A DNA stretch of 64,000 nucleotides from positions 124,001 to 188,000 of IMG/VR virus record IMGVR_UViG_3300023174_000050; one strand, written 5' to 3'. A program made the translations under genes and the position numbers. Below are positions 9,739-18,655 of this stretch, in pieces (the stretch's first letter is position 1; each line of letters opens with the position of its first letter). A model generated the notes under the pieces. It was not told the DNA's origin. It ran no database searches and saw only the letters and a list, made by a program, of their open reading frames with translations. The stretch comes from a virus.

Positions 9739-10072
9739 GAGCATAGAATTAATTATTAAGGAAACAGTAGATCGAGTATTGATAGAAACTGGTCTACCTG
9801 ATTCTGAATATGTAGCAACAGATAACTTAGGTGAGGTTATTGAAAAACTAGCTATTATTCATATTAGAATGTGGATGCTTGAAGACGCAATTCAAGCAGC
9901 AACATCTGCAGAAGAAATTGCTGAACTAAAACGCAAATGCGATATTTGTTTTAAAGTTAAGCGTCCCCGGTATGTCCAAGCAATTAATTTAATTGTAGAC
10001 GATGCCATCAAACACAATAAATCTTTGAGAGAAGATTCCGTTAAACTTTATAAGGGTGTAGACAATGCCTAA
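9722..10072 (+). CDS. Small helical protein, DUF4254-like
   Basis: A 116-residue, mostly helical protein starting at TTG with AGGAG five bases upstream, overlapping the previous gene by 17 bases. The segment HIRMWMLEDAI followed by EIAELKRKCDICFKVKRPRY resembles DUF4254 proteins, which sit in glycan loci beside glycosyltransferases and have no proven activity. That match is from memory of the pattern and is uncertain. No membrane segment. Confidence 0.6.
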   Translation: MTNLGESIELIIKETVDRVLIETGLPDSEYVATDNLGEVIEKLAIIHIRMWMLEDAIQAATSAEEIAELKRKCDICFKVKRPRYVQAINLIVDDAIKHNKSLREDSVKLYKGVDNA

Positions 10073-11036
10073 GATAGTATTTTTTAATCATTATCACCGA
10101 GGTGATCTATTGACGCATAAAGAATTTATTCGCCATATACAAAGCGAATTGGATGTCCAATATGAGTATATGCATTTTAATCATCCAAAATTAACTAGAG
10201 ATCTAGATATTCCGTTGGTGGGTGATCCTACTAATTTAGATCCTAAGACTCCTTTTTATCAAGAAGATGACTCTTTGTTTATTAATACTTGGATAGGTTG
10301 CCATTGGGATATATTCTGCCAACATGGCGGTATTAATATGGAATCCTTGCGAGGACAATGGTATAGAATTTTTGAAATGATTAATCAATGCTTTGGAACT
10401 TCGTTAGTTATTAATCCTATTAAAGAATTTTATTTGCCAAGAATAGATTTTACAAGATTTGATGTATCTAATATTGATGCATACTTACAGGAAAGTAAAA
10501 ATAAGAAAATTTTAATTTGTAATGGTGCTCCTAAATCTGGCCAATCATTTGCCTCAAATATGAAAGAGTTTTTAGAACCCCTTGCTGAAGAAAATGATAG
10601 TGTAGATTTTATTTGTACAGAAAAATTTGATACTACATTTAGTAATATTAAATTTACTGATGACATTATTGGTGATACTGAAACAGTAGATAAAAGAGCT
10701 CCGTGGGAGGATCGATTAACTAATACATGTGACGTACAAGAAATTTCTTATTTGAGTGAGAATTGTGATGCTATTGTAGGTAAGAATTCTGGTCCATTTG
10801 TTTTTTGTGAAACATGGAATAACTATAAAAATCCGAATAAGAAATTTCTTTCATTCAATGTTAGTTGGGGCATTGGAAAAGAAACAACAGAAACAATGTC
10901 TCATGGTTTAGAAAAATTATGCGAATATAATATTATACCTGTTGAAGGCCCTGCAAAGGGAGATCTTAATAATCTAACTAGCGATGATATTGCTAATATT
11001 AACACAGCATTAGATACATTAGTGAGAAGCCTATGA
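10065..11036 (+). CDS. Putative GT-B glycosyltransferase-like protein
   Basis: A 323-residue protein overlapping both neighbours by a few bases. It begins with a hydrophobic strand (PKIVFFNHYHRGD) and has a second Rossmann-like half starting at KILICNGAPKSGQSF. Near the C-terminus, ISYLSENCDAIVGKNSGP resembles the nucleotide-binding end of GT-B enzymes such as GT9. Family membership is not certain; the call rests on fold-like features and position between sugar genes. Confidence 0.5.
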   Translation: MPKIVFFNHYHRGDLLTHKEFIRHIQSELDVQYEYMHFNHPKLTRDLDIPLVGDPTNLDPKTPFYQEDDSLFINTWIGCHWDIFCQHGGINMESLRGQWYRIFEMINQCFGTSLVINPIKEFYLPRIDFTRFDVSNIDAYLQESKNKKILICNGAPKSGQSFASNMKEFLEPLAEENDSVDFICTEKFDTTFSNIKFTDDIIGDTETVDKRAPWEDRLTNTCDVQEISYLSENCDAIVGKNSGPFVFCETWNNYKNPNKKFLSFNVSWGIGKETTETMSHGLEKLCEYNIIPVEGPAKGDLNNLTSDDIANINTALDTLVRSL

Positions 11037-11920
11037 GGAAATTGAAACTAGGGTTTACAGATACCCACGATCATTTACTGCAATTCTTTTATAATTTATT
11101 AGCTAATAGATTTGATATTGAAATTATAGATGTAGAAAAGGAAACTCCCGATTATTTAATTTTTGGTGATGCTAATTTTGGTACTAACAATAAAAAGTTT
11201 TCTAAAAAGGACTGTATAAAGATTTTTTATACTGGAGAAAATCAGAGACCTGAAGATTACGATTGTCATTATGCAATTAGTTTTGACCACAATTTTAATA
11301 ATTGGCATTATCGTTTGCCGCTATTTGTTATCTATATGTGGTCATTAGATATGATCCACAATACTAAATATGGTTATTATCATATTTTAGGGGAACATAA
11401 TCCTATTCTAAAAACAGATTTTGCCTCTTTTGTGGTTGCAAATCCTAAATGTAATGAACGCAACGAATTTTTTAAAAAGCTAAATGCTATTAAAAAAGTA
11501 GATAGCGGCGGCCCTTTATATAATAATACCGGAACAAATCTTGAAGGCGAAGTTGCTAAAATTGATTTTTTGGCTAAGCGTAAATTTAATATTTGCTTTG
11601 AGTCTGGTTCTTATCCCGGGTACACTACAGAAAAAATTCTACATGCATTTTACGCAAGAACTATTCCTATTTACTGGGGAAGTCCTACAGTAACATCTGA
11701 TTTTAATATTCAATCTTTTATTAATGTACATGATTTCAATAATACAGATGAAGTTATTGAATACGTTATGAGATTAGATTCGGATGAAGATTTATATAAT
11801 AGAGTTATTTCTGCACCTCCTTTAGCTTCCGGAATACCTAGAGATTATATGATATTGAATAATTTCCTAAATTGGTTTGATTCAGTTGTTTATAACAAAA
11901 TAGATATGAGAGAAGAATGA
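11033..11920 (+). CDS. GT10 family glycosyltransferase (alpha-1,3-fucosyltransferase-like)
   Basis: A 295-residue protein with the GT10 signature in its C-terminal half: FNICFESGSYPGYTTEKI followed by HAFYARTIPIYWGSP, and a loop ending FINVHDF. GT10 enzymes transfer L-fucose from GDP-fucose to glycans. Together with the GT11-like gene and the gmd/fcl pair this makes two probable users of the GDP-deoxysugar. GDP-colitose is also accepted by some fucosyltransferases. Confidence 0.85.
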   Translation: MRKLKLGFTDTHDHLLQFFYNLLANRFDIEIIDVEKETPDYLIFGDANFGTNNKKFSKKDCIKIFYTGENQRPEDYDCHYAISFDHNFNNWHYRLPLFVIYMWSLDMIHNTKYGYYHILGEHNPILKTDFASFVVANPKCNERNEFFKKLNAIKKVDSGGPLYNNTGTNLEGEVAKIDFLAKRKFNICFESGSYPGYTTEKILHAFYARTIPIYWGSPTVTSDFNIQSFINVHDFNNTDEVIEYVMRLDSDEDLYNRVISAPPLASGIPRDYMILNNFLNWFDSVVYNKIDMREE

Positions 11921-12636
11921 ATATACAAACTTTTATTTTTAATTGGCGCGGACAATACGAAAAGACAATAGAAAAAGAAATACAACTTTTGTCTATAGGT
12001 AAACATCCTATCGTAATTAATAGTGATGATGAAAAAACAAAAGAGGGTTGGTATAACATAGGTGAAGCTAGTTATTTTACAGATCAATTTCTAAAAGCAA
12101 TTGAGTTATTTGATGGTGATGTATTATTCCATATTCAGGGCGACGCGTCATATGATGATTGGGAAAAATTATATGCAGATGCTGAGAAATATTTTGAAGA
12201 AACAGAATGGGGAATCTATGCCCCAAATGTAGATTATACTTGGTATGATGCCTCAAGAACAGATATTGAATCCATTGGCTTTCCTTTGGATAAATTAAAA
12301 ATTGTAGCAAACACAGATTGTACTTGTTGGTTTATTCACAAAGATGTAATTAATTGGTACAAGGAACGTAAATTAGATTTTTCTAAGTACAAAATGGGGT
12401 GGTGCTGGGATATTATTTTTCCTGCATTATGTTTTATAAATCAAAGACCAGTTATCCGAGACTATGCTCATACTATTGACCATCCTAGAGGAACCAATTA
12501 TAATACAGATCAGGCTGAAAAAGAGATGTGGCAACTATTTGAAACATTACCCAAAGATCTAAAAGAAGCGTTTAGTTATATTAAAGGCGAAAGAGAAAAC
12601 CTATCTAAATACTATGCAGAAAATCATATCGTTTAG
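11917..12636 (+). CDS. Putative GT-A type glycosyltransferase
   Basis: A 239-residue protein with a GT-A-like order of elements: an N-terminal strand (IQTFIFNWRGQYE), a region resembling a nucleotide-sugar loop (ELFDGDVLFHIQGDASYDDW), and a C-terminal KMGWCWDIIFPALCF acceptor-like segment. The DASYDDW and WCWD acidic clusters could bind metal. It overlaps the genes on both sides, which indicates translational coupling. No family can be assigned by eye. Confidence 0.5.
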   Translation: MNIQTFIFNWRGQYEKTIEKEIQLLSIGKHPIVINSDDEKTKEGWYNIGEASYFTDQFLKAIELFDGDVLFHIQGDASYDDWEKLYADAEKYFEETEWGIYAPNVDYTWYDASRTDIESIGFPLDKLKIVANTDCTCWFIHKDVINWYKERKLDFSKYKMGWCWDIIFPALCFINQRPVIRDYAHTIDHPRGTNYNTDQAEKEMWQLFETLPKDLKEAFSYIKGERENLSKYYAENHIV

Positions 12637-13252
12637 TCTATGGGGCAATGACCCTAAGTATTGTGTTGGCGCAATACGCAATGCTCAATTAGCGCAAAAA
12701 TATTTTCCCGACTGGATATGTAGATTTTATTGTAGCAGAGATGTTCCGGGAATTTATATATCCGCATTAAATGCTTTTGATAATACTAGAGTTTGGATAC
12801 GGCCAAAAGAAGATAACACCTTTGGAGCATTTTGGAGATTTGACGCAATGGAATCTAACACCATTGTATTATCTAGAGATTGCGATTCAAGATTATCTGA
12901 AAGAGAAAAACAAATTGTGGATGAATGGGTATCTTCTGATTCTAAATTATCTGTTATACGAGACCATGCCAATCATTATGAGTTTCCAATCCTTGCAGGG
13001 ATGTGGGGAATAAAAGATGGATTGAGTAAAGATATGGTATTAGGGCAATCTAAGTATAATACTCATCACACTTATCTAATGGATCAATTATGGTTAAGAG
13101 ATCTTGTTTGGCCTAGCCTACAGAACAATGCCATGATACATGGCATTAAAGAAACAATGTGGATGAGAAATTCTTATACTAAAATAGGTAAAGATTTTAT
13201 AGGACAAACTTATGATAGCAATGACAACCCAGTATACGATGGAAAATTATAA
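12614..13252 (+). CDS. Putative glycosyltransferase
   Basis: A 212-residue protein starting inside the previous gene. It shows FSLWGNDPKYCVGAIRNAQLA near the N-terminus and a likely metal-binding LSRDCDSRLS near residue 95, similar to DxD motifs in GT-A enzymes that modify lipid-linked or surface glycans. A downstream FPILAGMWGIK segment resembles acceptor loops of this group. The donor sugar is unknown. Confidence 0.55.
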   Translation: MQKIISFSLWGNDPKYCVGAIRNAQLAQKYFPDWICRFYCSRDVPGIYISALNAFDNTRVWIRPKEDNTFGAFWRFDAMESNTIVLSRDCDSRLSEREKQIVDEWVSSDSKLSVIRDHANHYEFPILAGMWGIKDGLSKDMVLGQSKYNTHHTYLMDQLWLRDLVWPSLQNNAMIHGIKETMWMRNSYTKIGKDFIGQTYDSNDNPVYDGKL

Positions 13253-13980
13253 TGAGTAAAAAAGTAACAATCATCACACCAACAACAGGTTCACTTTATC
13301 TTAAAGAAAATTTGTTATCTGTTGCAGAGCAAACTTATGACAACATTGAACATCTTGTGGTAATTGATGGAACAAAATTTACCCCGAAGGTATCTTCAAA
13401 TTGGACGGTTAAATCTAAAGCCACATTTATGCAATTACCACATAATACGGGACACAGTCAATATAATGGTCATAGAATTTATGGAGCAATACCATTTCTA
13501 ATTGATTCAGACTATGTGCTGTTTTTGGATGAGGATAATTATATTAAACCCGATCATGTGGAGTCTTTAGTAAAAGTATGTGAAACAAATGACTGGGCAT
13601 TTTCATTAAGAACTATTGTAGATCATGCAAGTAACTATGTATGCCTTGATGATTGTGAAAATTTAGGTAAGTGGCCTACTTGCTTAAGTGAACAAGAATA
13701 TTTTGTAGATGTTGGAGCATACTTTTTACCCGTGCCGATAGCTGTTCAAATATCTCCTTTATGGTATCGCAGAGCAAGACATCCCGATGAACAACCAGAA
13801 GTAGATAGAATCATAATGCAAGTTCTTTTAGAACAAGGGTATTCTTATGATACTAATGGTAAATATACGTTACAATATAGAGTGGGTAATAGAGAAGATT
13901 CTGTTAAAGCCGATTTCTTTTTATGGGGTAACGCGCAAATGGAAGCAAAGTATAAGAATGGATTCCCATGGAGAAAATAA
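13252..13980 (+). CDS. GT2-family glycosyltransferase
   Basis: A 242-residue GT-A enzyme of family 2. The first strand is VTIITPTTGS, followed by SVAEQTYDNIEHLVVIDG and a metal-binding FLDEDNYIKPDH near residue 96. It is inverting by family. It has no membrane segment, so it would act in the cytoplasm. The ATG lies on the last base of the preceding stop, again pointing to a single operon. Confidence 0.82.
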   Translation: MSKKVTIITPTTGSLYLKENLLSVAEQTYDNIEHLVVIDGTKFTPKVSSNWTVKSKATFMQLPHNTGHSQYNGHRIYGAIPFLIDSDYVLFLDEDNYIKPDHVESLVKVCETNDWAFSLRTIVDHASNYVCLDDCENLGKWPTCLSEQEYFVDVGAYFLPVPIAVQISPLWYRRARHPDEQPEVDRIIMQVLLEQGYSYDTNGKYTLQYRVGNREDSVKADFFLWGNAQMEAKYKNGFPWRK

Positions 13981-14714
13981 AACAAACAATACTACATACA
14001 CATTCTGGGTTAGGTGATACTTTATGTCTATATGGCATGGTAAAATATTTACTAGATACTAAGTATGAAAATATCTATTTAGTATGTAAAGATACCTATC
14101 TAGATTCCATCGCACATCTTTATAAAGATGATGATAATGTACATATTATTTCTATGCCTAATCCGGGTAACGATATGGCACAAGAAATGGCATACGCAGC
14201 CCATTTTTCTGAGACAGAAAATATACCTATTATACGAATAGGATTTGAGAACTTACAGCAACCTTTTCATTATTCTCAATTTTTTAATCAACTGTCGGTA
14301 CCATACGAAACCAGTTGGAATAATTTTCCGCACTTTGATTCTACGGATGAATCAAAAGAATTATATAAATCTTTAGATTTGGATGGAAAAGAATATGCGC
14401 TTTTAATTAATGAAAATTCATATGGTAAAAGCGATTTAAAAGTAACAACAGATTTACACACAGTATTACTACATAAAACTGAATTGGGTACAGGAGTATT
14501 TGATTGGTTGGATGTAATTAGAAATGCTTCTGTAATACATAGTGTAGGTACAGGACCCTTTCATCTTGTGGATCGCCTAGATAATTTAAAGGCAGTTGAT
14601 AACTTATATTTTCACAATGTCAGAGATGACTTTAAAACAATTAGCACGCGTTTAGAATGGAATTTAATTGAATATGAACAAACATCACTTGGTTATTGGC
14701 GATCTGATACTTGA
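13968..14714 (+). CDS. Putative GT-B (GT9-like) glycosyltransferase
   Basis: A 248-residue protein with an N-terminal glycine loop (HTHSGLGDTLCLYGMVKYL) typical of GT-B enzymes, as in heptosyltransferases, and a C-terminal ASVIHSVGTGPFHLVDRL that matches the nucleotide-sugar end of GT9. It is shorter than usual GT9 members (about 320-350), so the middle is reduced. A heptose-kinase-like gene follows, which would fit heptose chemistry, but the donor is not proven. Confidence 0.6.
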   Translation: MEKIKQTILHTHSGLGDTLCLYGMVKYLLDTKYENIYLVCKDTYLDSIAHLYKDDDNVHIISMPNPGNDMAQEMAYAAHFSETENIPIIRIGFENLQQPFHYSQFFNQLSVPYETSWNNFPHFDSTDESKELYKSLDLDGKEYALLINENSYGKSDLKVTTDLHTVLLHKTELGTGVFDWLDVIRNASVIHSVGTGPFHLVDRLDNLKAVDNLYFHNVRDDFKTISTRLEWNLIEYEQTSLGYWRSDT

Positions 14715-15606
14715 TAGATTTATCTATGGCAATGCCAATAGAATATCTGCAGAAGCACCTTCATTAGTTTTAGATGTAGAAGAAGAAATAGATATGCTCG
14801 GTGGAGCATATAATGTTGCGGCTCATATAAGTTCTTTAGGTCATACTTGTAGTTTTGTAACTGTTACTGGTACAGATTTTGAATACAAGTATGAAAATTT
14901 TAAAGACAAATTTCATACAAAATGTAATCCTCTTATTTTAGGAGAGGAAAATCGTAGAACTTCCGTAAAAACTAGATTAATTTCTAAATATAAAAATACT
15001 CATTTATTAAGATATGATGATGAAACAATACGGGATATTGATGAACAGAATAGATTAAACATACTTTCCTATATAGATAGTAAAAAAAATGAGATTGATG
15101 ATATCATTATTATTGATTATAAAAAGGGAGTTGTTACAAAAGATCTTGCTGGAGTAATTATTAGATTTGCCAATCAAAATAACATACCTGTATATGTTGA
15201 TACTAAGAAAGATGACTTAGGATGCTTTGAGGGATGCAATATTATTAAACCTAACAAGTATGAGTTTGAGAAAATTAAATTAAGATATGCCCCAGATTGT
15301 GAAATAGAAGAAGCTTGTAAAATAATTTGCGATAAGTTAAATATAAAAAGAATTGTTGTTACTGCAGGGAATGAAGGTATATATGCGTATGATATAAATG
15401 AAGGACTTATTCATTCTGAGGCAATAAAGGTTGAAGTAAAGGAATTAAGCGGTGCAGGTGATTCTGTTCTTGCAGTATTAAGTTATTGTTTTTCTGAAGG
15501 TTACTCGTTTGCCAGTAGCGTGGATTATGCAAATAAACTGGCAGCAAAATTTGTTTCTTCAGGGATACAGTATAGAGCAAAAAAAGAAGATTTATTTGGA
15601 AGATAA
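14674..15606 (+). CDS. PfkB-type sugar kinase, HldE/RfaE kinase-domain-like
   Basis: A 310-residue carbohydrate kinase. It starts with LVIGDLILDRFIYGNANRIS and contains MLGGAYNVAAHIS, both very like the N-terminal kinase domain of HldE, which phosphorylates D-glycero-D-manno-heptose 7-phosphate. The ATP and anion-hole motif SGAGDSVLAVL is near the C-terminus with the catalytic Asp. The adenylyltransferase domain of HldE is missing. ATG 14674 is preferred over a TTG two codons upstream. The gene overlaps its predecessor by 41 bases. Confidence 0.8.
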   Translation: MNKHHLVIGDLILDRFIYGNANRISAEAPSLVLDVEEEIDMLGGAYNVAAHISSLGHTCSFVTVTGTDFEYKYENFKDKFHTKCNPLILGEENRRTSVKTRLISKYKNTHLLRYDDETIRDIDEQNRLNILSYIDSKKNEIDDIIIIDYKKGVVTKDLAGVIIRFANQNNIPVYVDTKKDDLGCFEGCNIIKPNKYEFEKIKLRYAPDCEIEEACKIICDKLNIKRIVVTAGNEGIYAYDINEGLIHSEAIKVEVKELSGAGDSVLAVLSYCFSEGYSFASSVDYANKLAAKFVSSGIQYRAKKEDLFGR

Positions 15607-15607
15607 T

Positions 15608-16615
15608 ATGAAACAATTTACAGCAGCAGTATTAAGGGAACATTATAAACCTTTAACCATAGAAACATTTAATGCAGAACAACCTCGCAAAGGCCAAGTT
15701 CTAGTAAAGATGATTACCTCTGGTTTATGCGGCGCACAAATTAATGAGATAGATGCAGTAAAGGGACAGGACAAATACCTACCTCATTTTATGGGACACG
15801 AAGGATTTGGACAAGTTATTGCTTTCGGCGAAGATGTTACTACAGTAAAAAAAGATGACTATGTTGTCCTACACTGGAAAATAGGAAGCGGTTGCGATTG
15901 TTTTGGTGGGAAGTATTTTAGCAAATTAGGTATAGTAGGTTCGGGTCCTGTGACTACTTTTGCAGAACAAACAATCGTTGCTGAAAATAGAGTAACACGA
16001 GTTGAGTTTGATACTGCATTAACCAATCTGTATCCTTTAATGGGATGTGCATTATCCACCGCATATGGAATTGTAAAATCAGATATTAAACCCGACTCAT
16101 CTGTTTTGATTACCGGGGCAGGCGGATTGGGATTAACTATTGCATTCTGGCTAAAAGTGTTATATAATACTAATGTAGTTGTGATGGACAAGTATGAATC
16201 TAAAGAAAAATATGTTAAAGAATTTGGTGCTACATTTGTTACCCCCGAAAAATTAAATGCGGATAAGTATGACTATGTGGTTGACACCACCGGGAATGTA
16301 GACGTTATTTCCATAGGATTTTCTTTAATTAAAAAGAAAGGTTCTTTGATACTTGTAGGCCAACCTAGAGTTGGAACAGATTTAGTTTTAAAGAATGCAT
16401 TATCTATATTTGACGGAATAAAAATATTTAGTTCAGATGGTGGAAATTTTGTTCCAGATGCAGATCTTCCGAACATTATTAAACACGTAAAGAATAATTT
16501 AAGTATGGCTAATAAATTAATTACCCATACTATAAAACTAGAAGATATTAACGAAGGCTTTGCCAAAATGAGGGGCGGCGAAGCAGGAAGAATTATTATT
16601 AATTTTAAGGAGTAA
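15608..16615 (+). CDS. Zinc-type medium-chain dehydrogenase (MDR)
   Basis: A 335-residue alcohol-dehydrogenase-like protein. Catalytic zinc ligands are visible in SGLCGAQ and MGHEGFGQV, and the NAD(P) Rossmann loop in VLITGAGGLGLT. The four-Cys structural zinc lobe is absent or changed (a single DCFGG remains). It lies between a sugar kinase and a TPP enzyme, so a sugar alcohol or keto-sugar is a likely substrate. ATG 15608 is chosen because it follows the previous stop by one base. Confidence 0.8.
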   Translation: MKQFTAAVLREHYKPLTIETFNAEQPRKGQVLVKMITSGLCGAQINEIDAVKGQDKYLPHFMGHEGFGQVIAFGEDVTTVKKDDYVVLHWKIGSGCDCFGGKYFSKLGIVGSGPVTTFAEQTIVAENRVTRVEFDTALTNLYPLMGCALSTAYGIVKSDIKPDSSVLITGAGGLGLTIAFWLKVLYNTNVVVMDKYESKEKYVKEFGATFVTPEKLNADKYDYVVDTTGNVDVISIGFSLIKKKGSLILVGQPRVGTDLVLKNALSIFDGIKIFSSDGGNFVPDADLPNIIKHVKNNLSMANKLITHTIKLEDINEGFAKMRGGEAGRIIINFKE

Positions 16616-16617
16616 GA

Positions 16618-17820
16618 ATGAGAAAAACATGGACAGAACAAGAGCTTATTGCTTTTGAAGATAGGATCGGCGAATTATATTTAGATAATAAATTGCCATT
16701 TTTGTTTCATTTATCTGGTGGCAATGAAAAAGAATTAATTGATATTTTTAAAGATATCAAAGAAGGCGATTATGTTATTTCTAATCATAGAAGCCACTAT
16801 CATGCATTGCTCCATGGCATTCCCCCCGAAGTGGTTGAGGATAGAATTTTAAATGGTCGTAGTATGTTTATCTATGATCGTGAAAGAAACTTTTTCTGTT
16901 CTGCTATTATTGGTGGCACTCCCGCAATTGCTGCAGGTATTGCCTGGGCATTGAAACGTAAAGGATCCGATAAAAAGGTATGGTGTTTTATTGGCGATGG
17001 CACAGAAGATAATGGTCACACATATGAAGCAATTCGGTATGTAGATGGTTGGGATTTACCGTGTAAATTTGTAATTGAAAATAACAATCGTTCTGTGGAA
17101 GCATCCAACGAAGAGCGTTGGGGCAAGCAAGCAGACTATGTTTGGAACTCACCTTCAGTAATTAAGTATTACTATAACATCACATATCCTCATGCTAGAA
17201 AACCCGGTATGATTGATTTATCTAAAGCTGTTAAGAAAACTGACGATGATTACTTTCCTAAGTTGCCAGAAATATCCTATCCAAACATTACTGGATCTGG
17301 TCTAAGTTATAAAGAAACAGCAACAAAAGTTATGACAGAGTTAGGCAATGAAGGTTTTATCTTTGTTGGTTATAATGTTAACAATGCCCCAGGCGGTAAT
17401 GCTATGGGCACACTTAAAAATGTTCCAGACAATCAAAAATTAGAAACGCCTGTTGCTGAAAATTTAATGGCTGGACTTTGTATCGGTATGAGTTTTGAAG
17501 GATATAAACCTGTACTATATATTGAACGACATGATTTTATTCTAGTTGCAATGGATGCTATTGTAAACCATATTGATAAGATTGAGCGTATATCTCATGG
17601 CGAGTATAAAGTCCCAGTTATTATTAGAGCAGTTACTGCCGATGCTGGTCCTTTCTATTCAGGCATTACCCATACACAAGACTTTACTAATATGTTTAAG
17701 GCAGCTGTTAGTATTCCAGTTTATGATCCTGTAACAGGAAATGATTTAGAAGAAGCATATGCTAAAGCAAAATATAGTGGCAGACCTGCTATCATTGTTG
17801 AAAGAAAGTCTAGATATTGA
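16618..17820 (+). CDS. TPP-dependent enzyme, E1 alpha/beta-like single chain
   Basis: A 400-residue thiamine diphosphate enzyme. The TPP motif starts at GDG (126-128, GDGTEDNGH) and ends at NNNRS (about 155-159). It is laid out like a 2-oxoacid dehydrogenase E1: an alpha-like PP domain (about 1-200) and a beta-like Pyr domain (ETPVAENLMAGLCIGMSFEG, with the Glu that activates TPP) on one chain, but it lacks the C-terminal domain. No E2 or E3 is nearby, so it probably acts alone on a sugar or keto-acid, for example adding or removing a two-carbon unit. Confidence 0.72.
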   Translation: MRKTWTEQELIAFEDRIGELYLDNKLPFLFHLSGGNEKELIDIFKDIKEGDYVISNHRSHYHALLHGIPPEVVEDRILNGRSMFIYDRERNFFCSAIIGGTPAIAAGIAWALKRKGSDKKVWCFIGDGTEDNGHTYEAIRYVDGWDLPCKFVIENNNRSVEASNEERWGKQADYVWNSPSVIKYYYNITYPHARKPGMIDLSKAVKKTDDDYFPKLPEISYPNITGSGLSYKETATKVMTELGNEGFIFVGYNVNNAPGGNAMGTLKNVPDNQKLETPVAENLMAGLCIGMSFEGYKPVLYIERHDFILVAMDAIVNHIDKIERISHGEYKVPVIIRAVTADAGPFYSGITHTQDFTNMFKAAVSIPVYDPVTGNDLEEAYAKAKYSGRPAIIVERKSRY

Positions 17821-18653
17821 TGGAAAAATATTATGTCGAGGATAGCGAATTTAATTATATTCGTTATAATAGTTTACCGATTCTTGCAGACCATATATTA
17901 GATCATCCTGTAGAATACTATAAAGGATGGGGTGTTACTGTTGCACATAATAAACCTATAGGATTAGGTGAAGTAGAACAGTATCATTCTGTTTTTGTTA
18001 ATGCGGATTTAATAGAACAGTATATAGATACACTTACTAGTATTACGGTACCATATCATTTAATAACCGGCAATGCCGATAGAATAATACCAGATGAGAC
18101 AATACAAAGAGTATTGCAAACTAAAATTGTAACTTGGACTGCTCATAACTGTAAAAAGATTGATGAAAGATTTTTACAAATACCAATGGGCTTTACAGAA
18201 ATGGGGTCTCAAAGGCCTAACAGTTTTACTGAGTATATGGAATGCCCAAAAGAAAAATTAATTCCAGTTATAGTAACTCCGTTTGGTGCTACTCATGGTA
18301 GTAGATCTGATCTTAATAATTTATATGGAGATGGAATTTTAAATTTAAAAGGCAGAATAGATTATGAGCAGTTTTTAACATTGCTTTCAATATCTAAATA
18401 TTCTTGCTGCCCTCGAGGCAATGCTTTGGATTCTCATAGATTTGTAGAATCCATATTATGCAATAGTATACCTATAGTAATGACTTCTGATTTAGATCCT
18501 GTGTATAAAGAAATGGGCGCAATTATAGTAAATGATTGGAACGAATGTAAAGATATTGAAAATTTGCCGACACCTATTTTAAATCGCGATGTAATAACAA
18601 TGCAATATTGGCAAGATAAAATTACAGAACATCAACAAAAATATGAAAGATAA
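17820..18653 (+). CDS. Exostosin-like glycosyltransferase
   Basis: A 277-residue protein whose C-terminal half carries the exostosin (GT47-like) pattern: SKYSCCPRGNALDSHRFVE followed by CNSIPIVMTSDLDPVY. This segment binds the nucleotide sugar in GT-B enzymes of the group. ATG 17820 overlaps the stop of the TPP gene by one base. The donor and acceptor are unknown. Confidence 0.7.
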   Translation: MEKYYVEDSEFNYIRYNSLPILADHILDHPVEYYKGWGVTVAHNKPIGLGEVEQYHSVFVNADLIEQYIDTLTSITVPYHLITGNADRIIPDETIQRVLQTKIVTWTAHNCKKIDERFLQIPMGFTEMGSQRPNSFTEYMECPKEKLIPVIVTPFGATHGSRSDLNNLYGDGILNLKGRIDYEQFLTLLSISKYSCCPRGNALDSHRFVESILCNSIPIVMTSDLDPVYKEMGAIIVNDWNECKDIENLPTPILNRDVITMQYWQDKITEHQQKYER

Positions 18654-18655
18654 TA

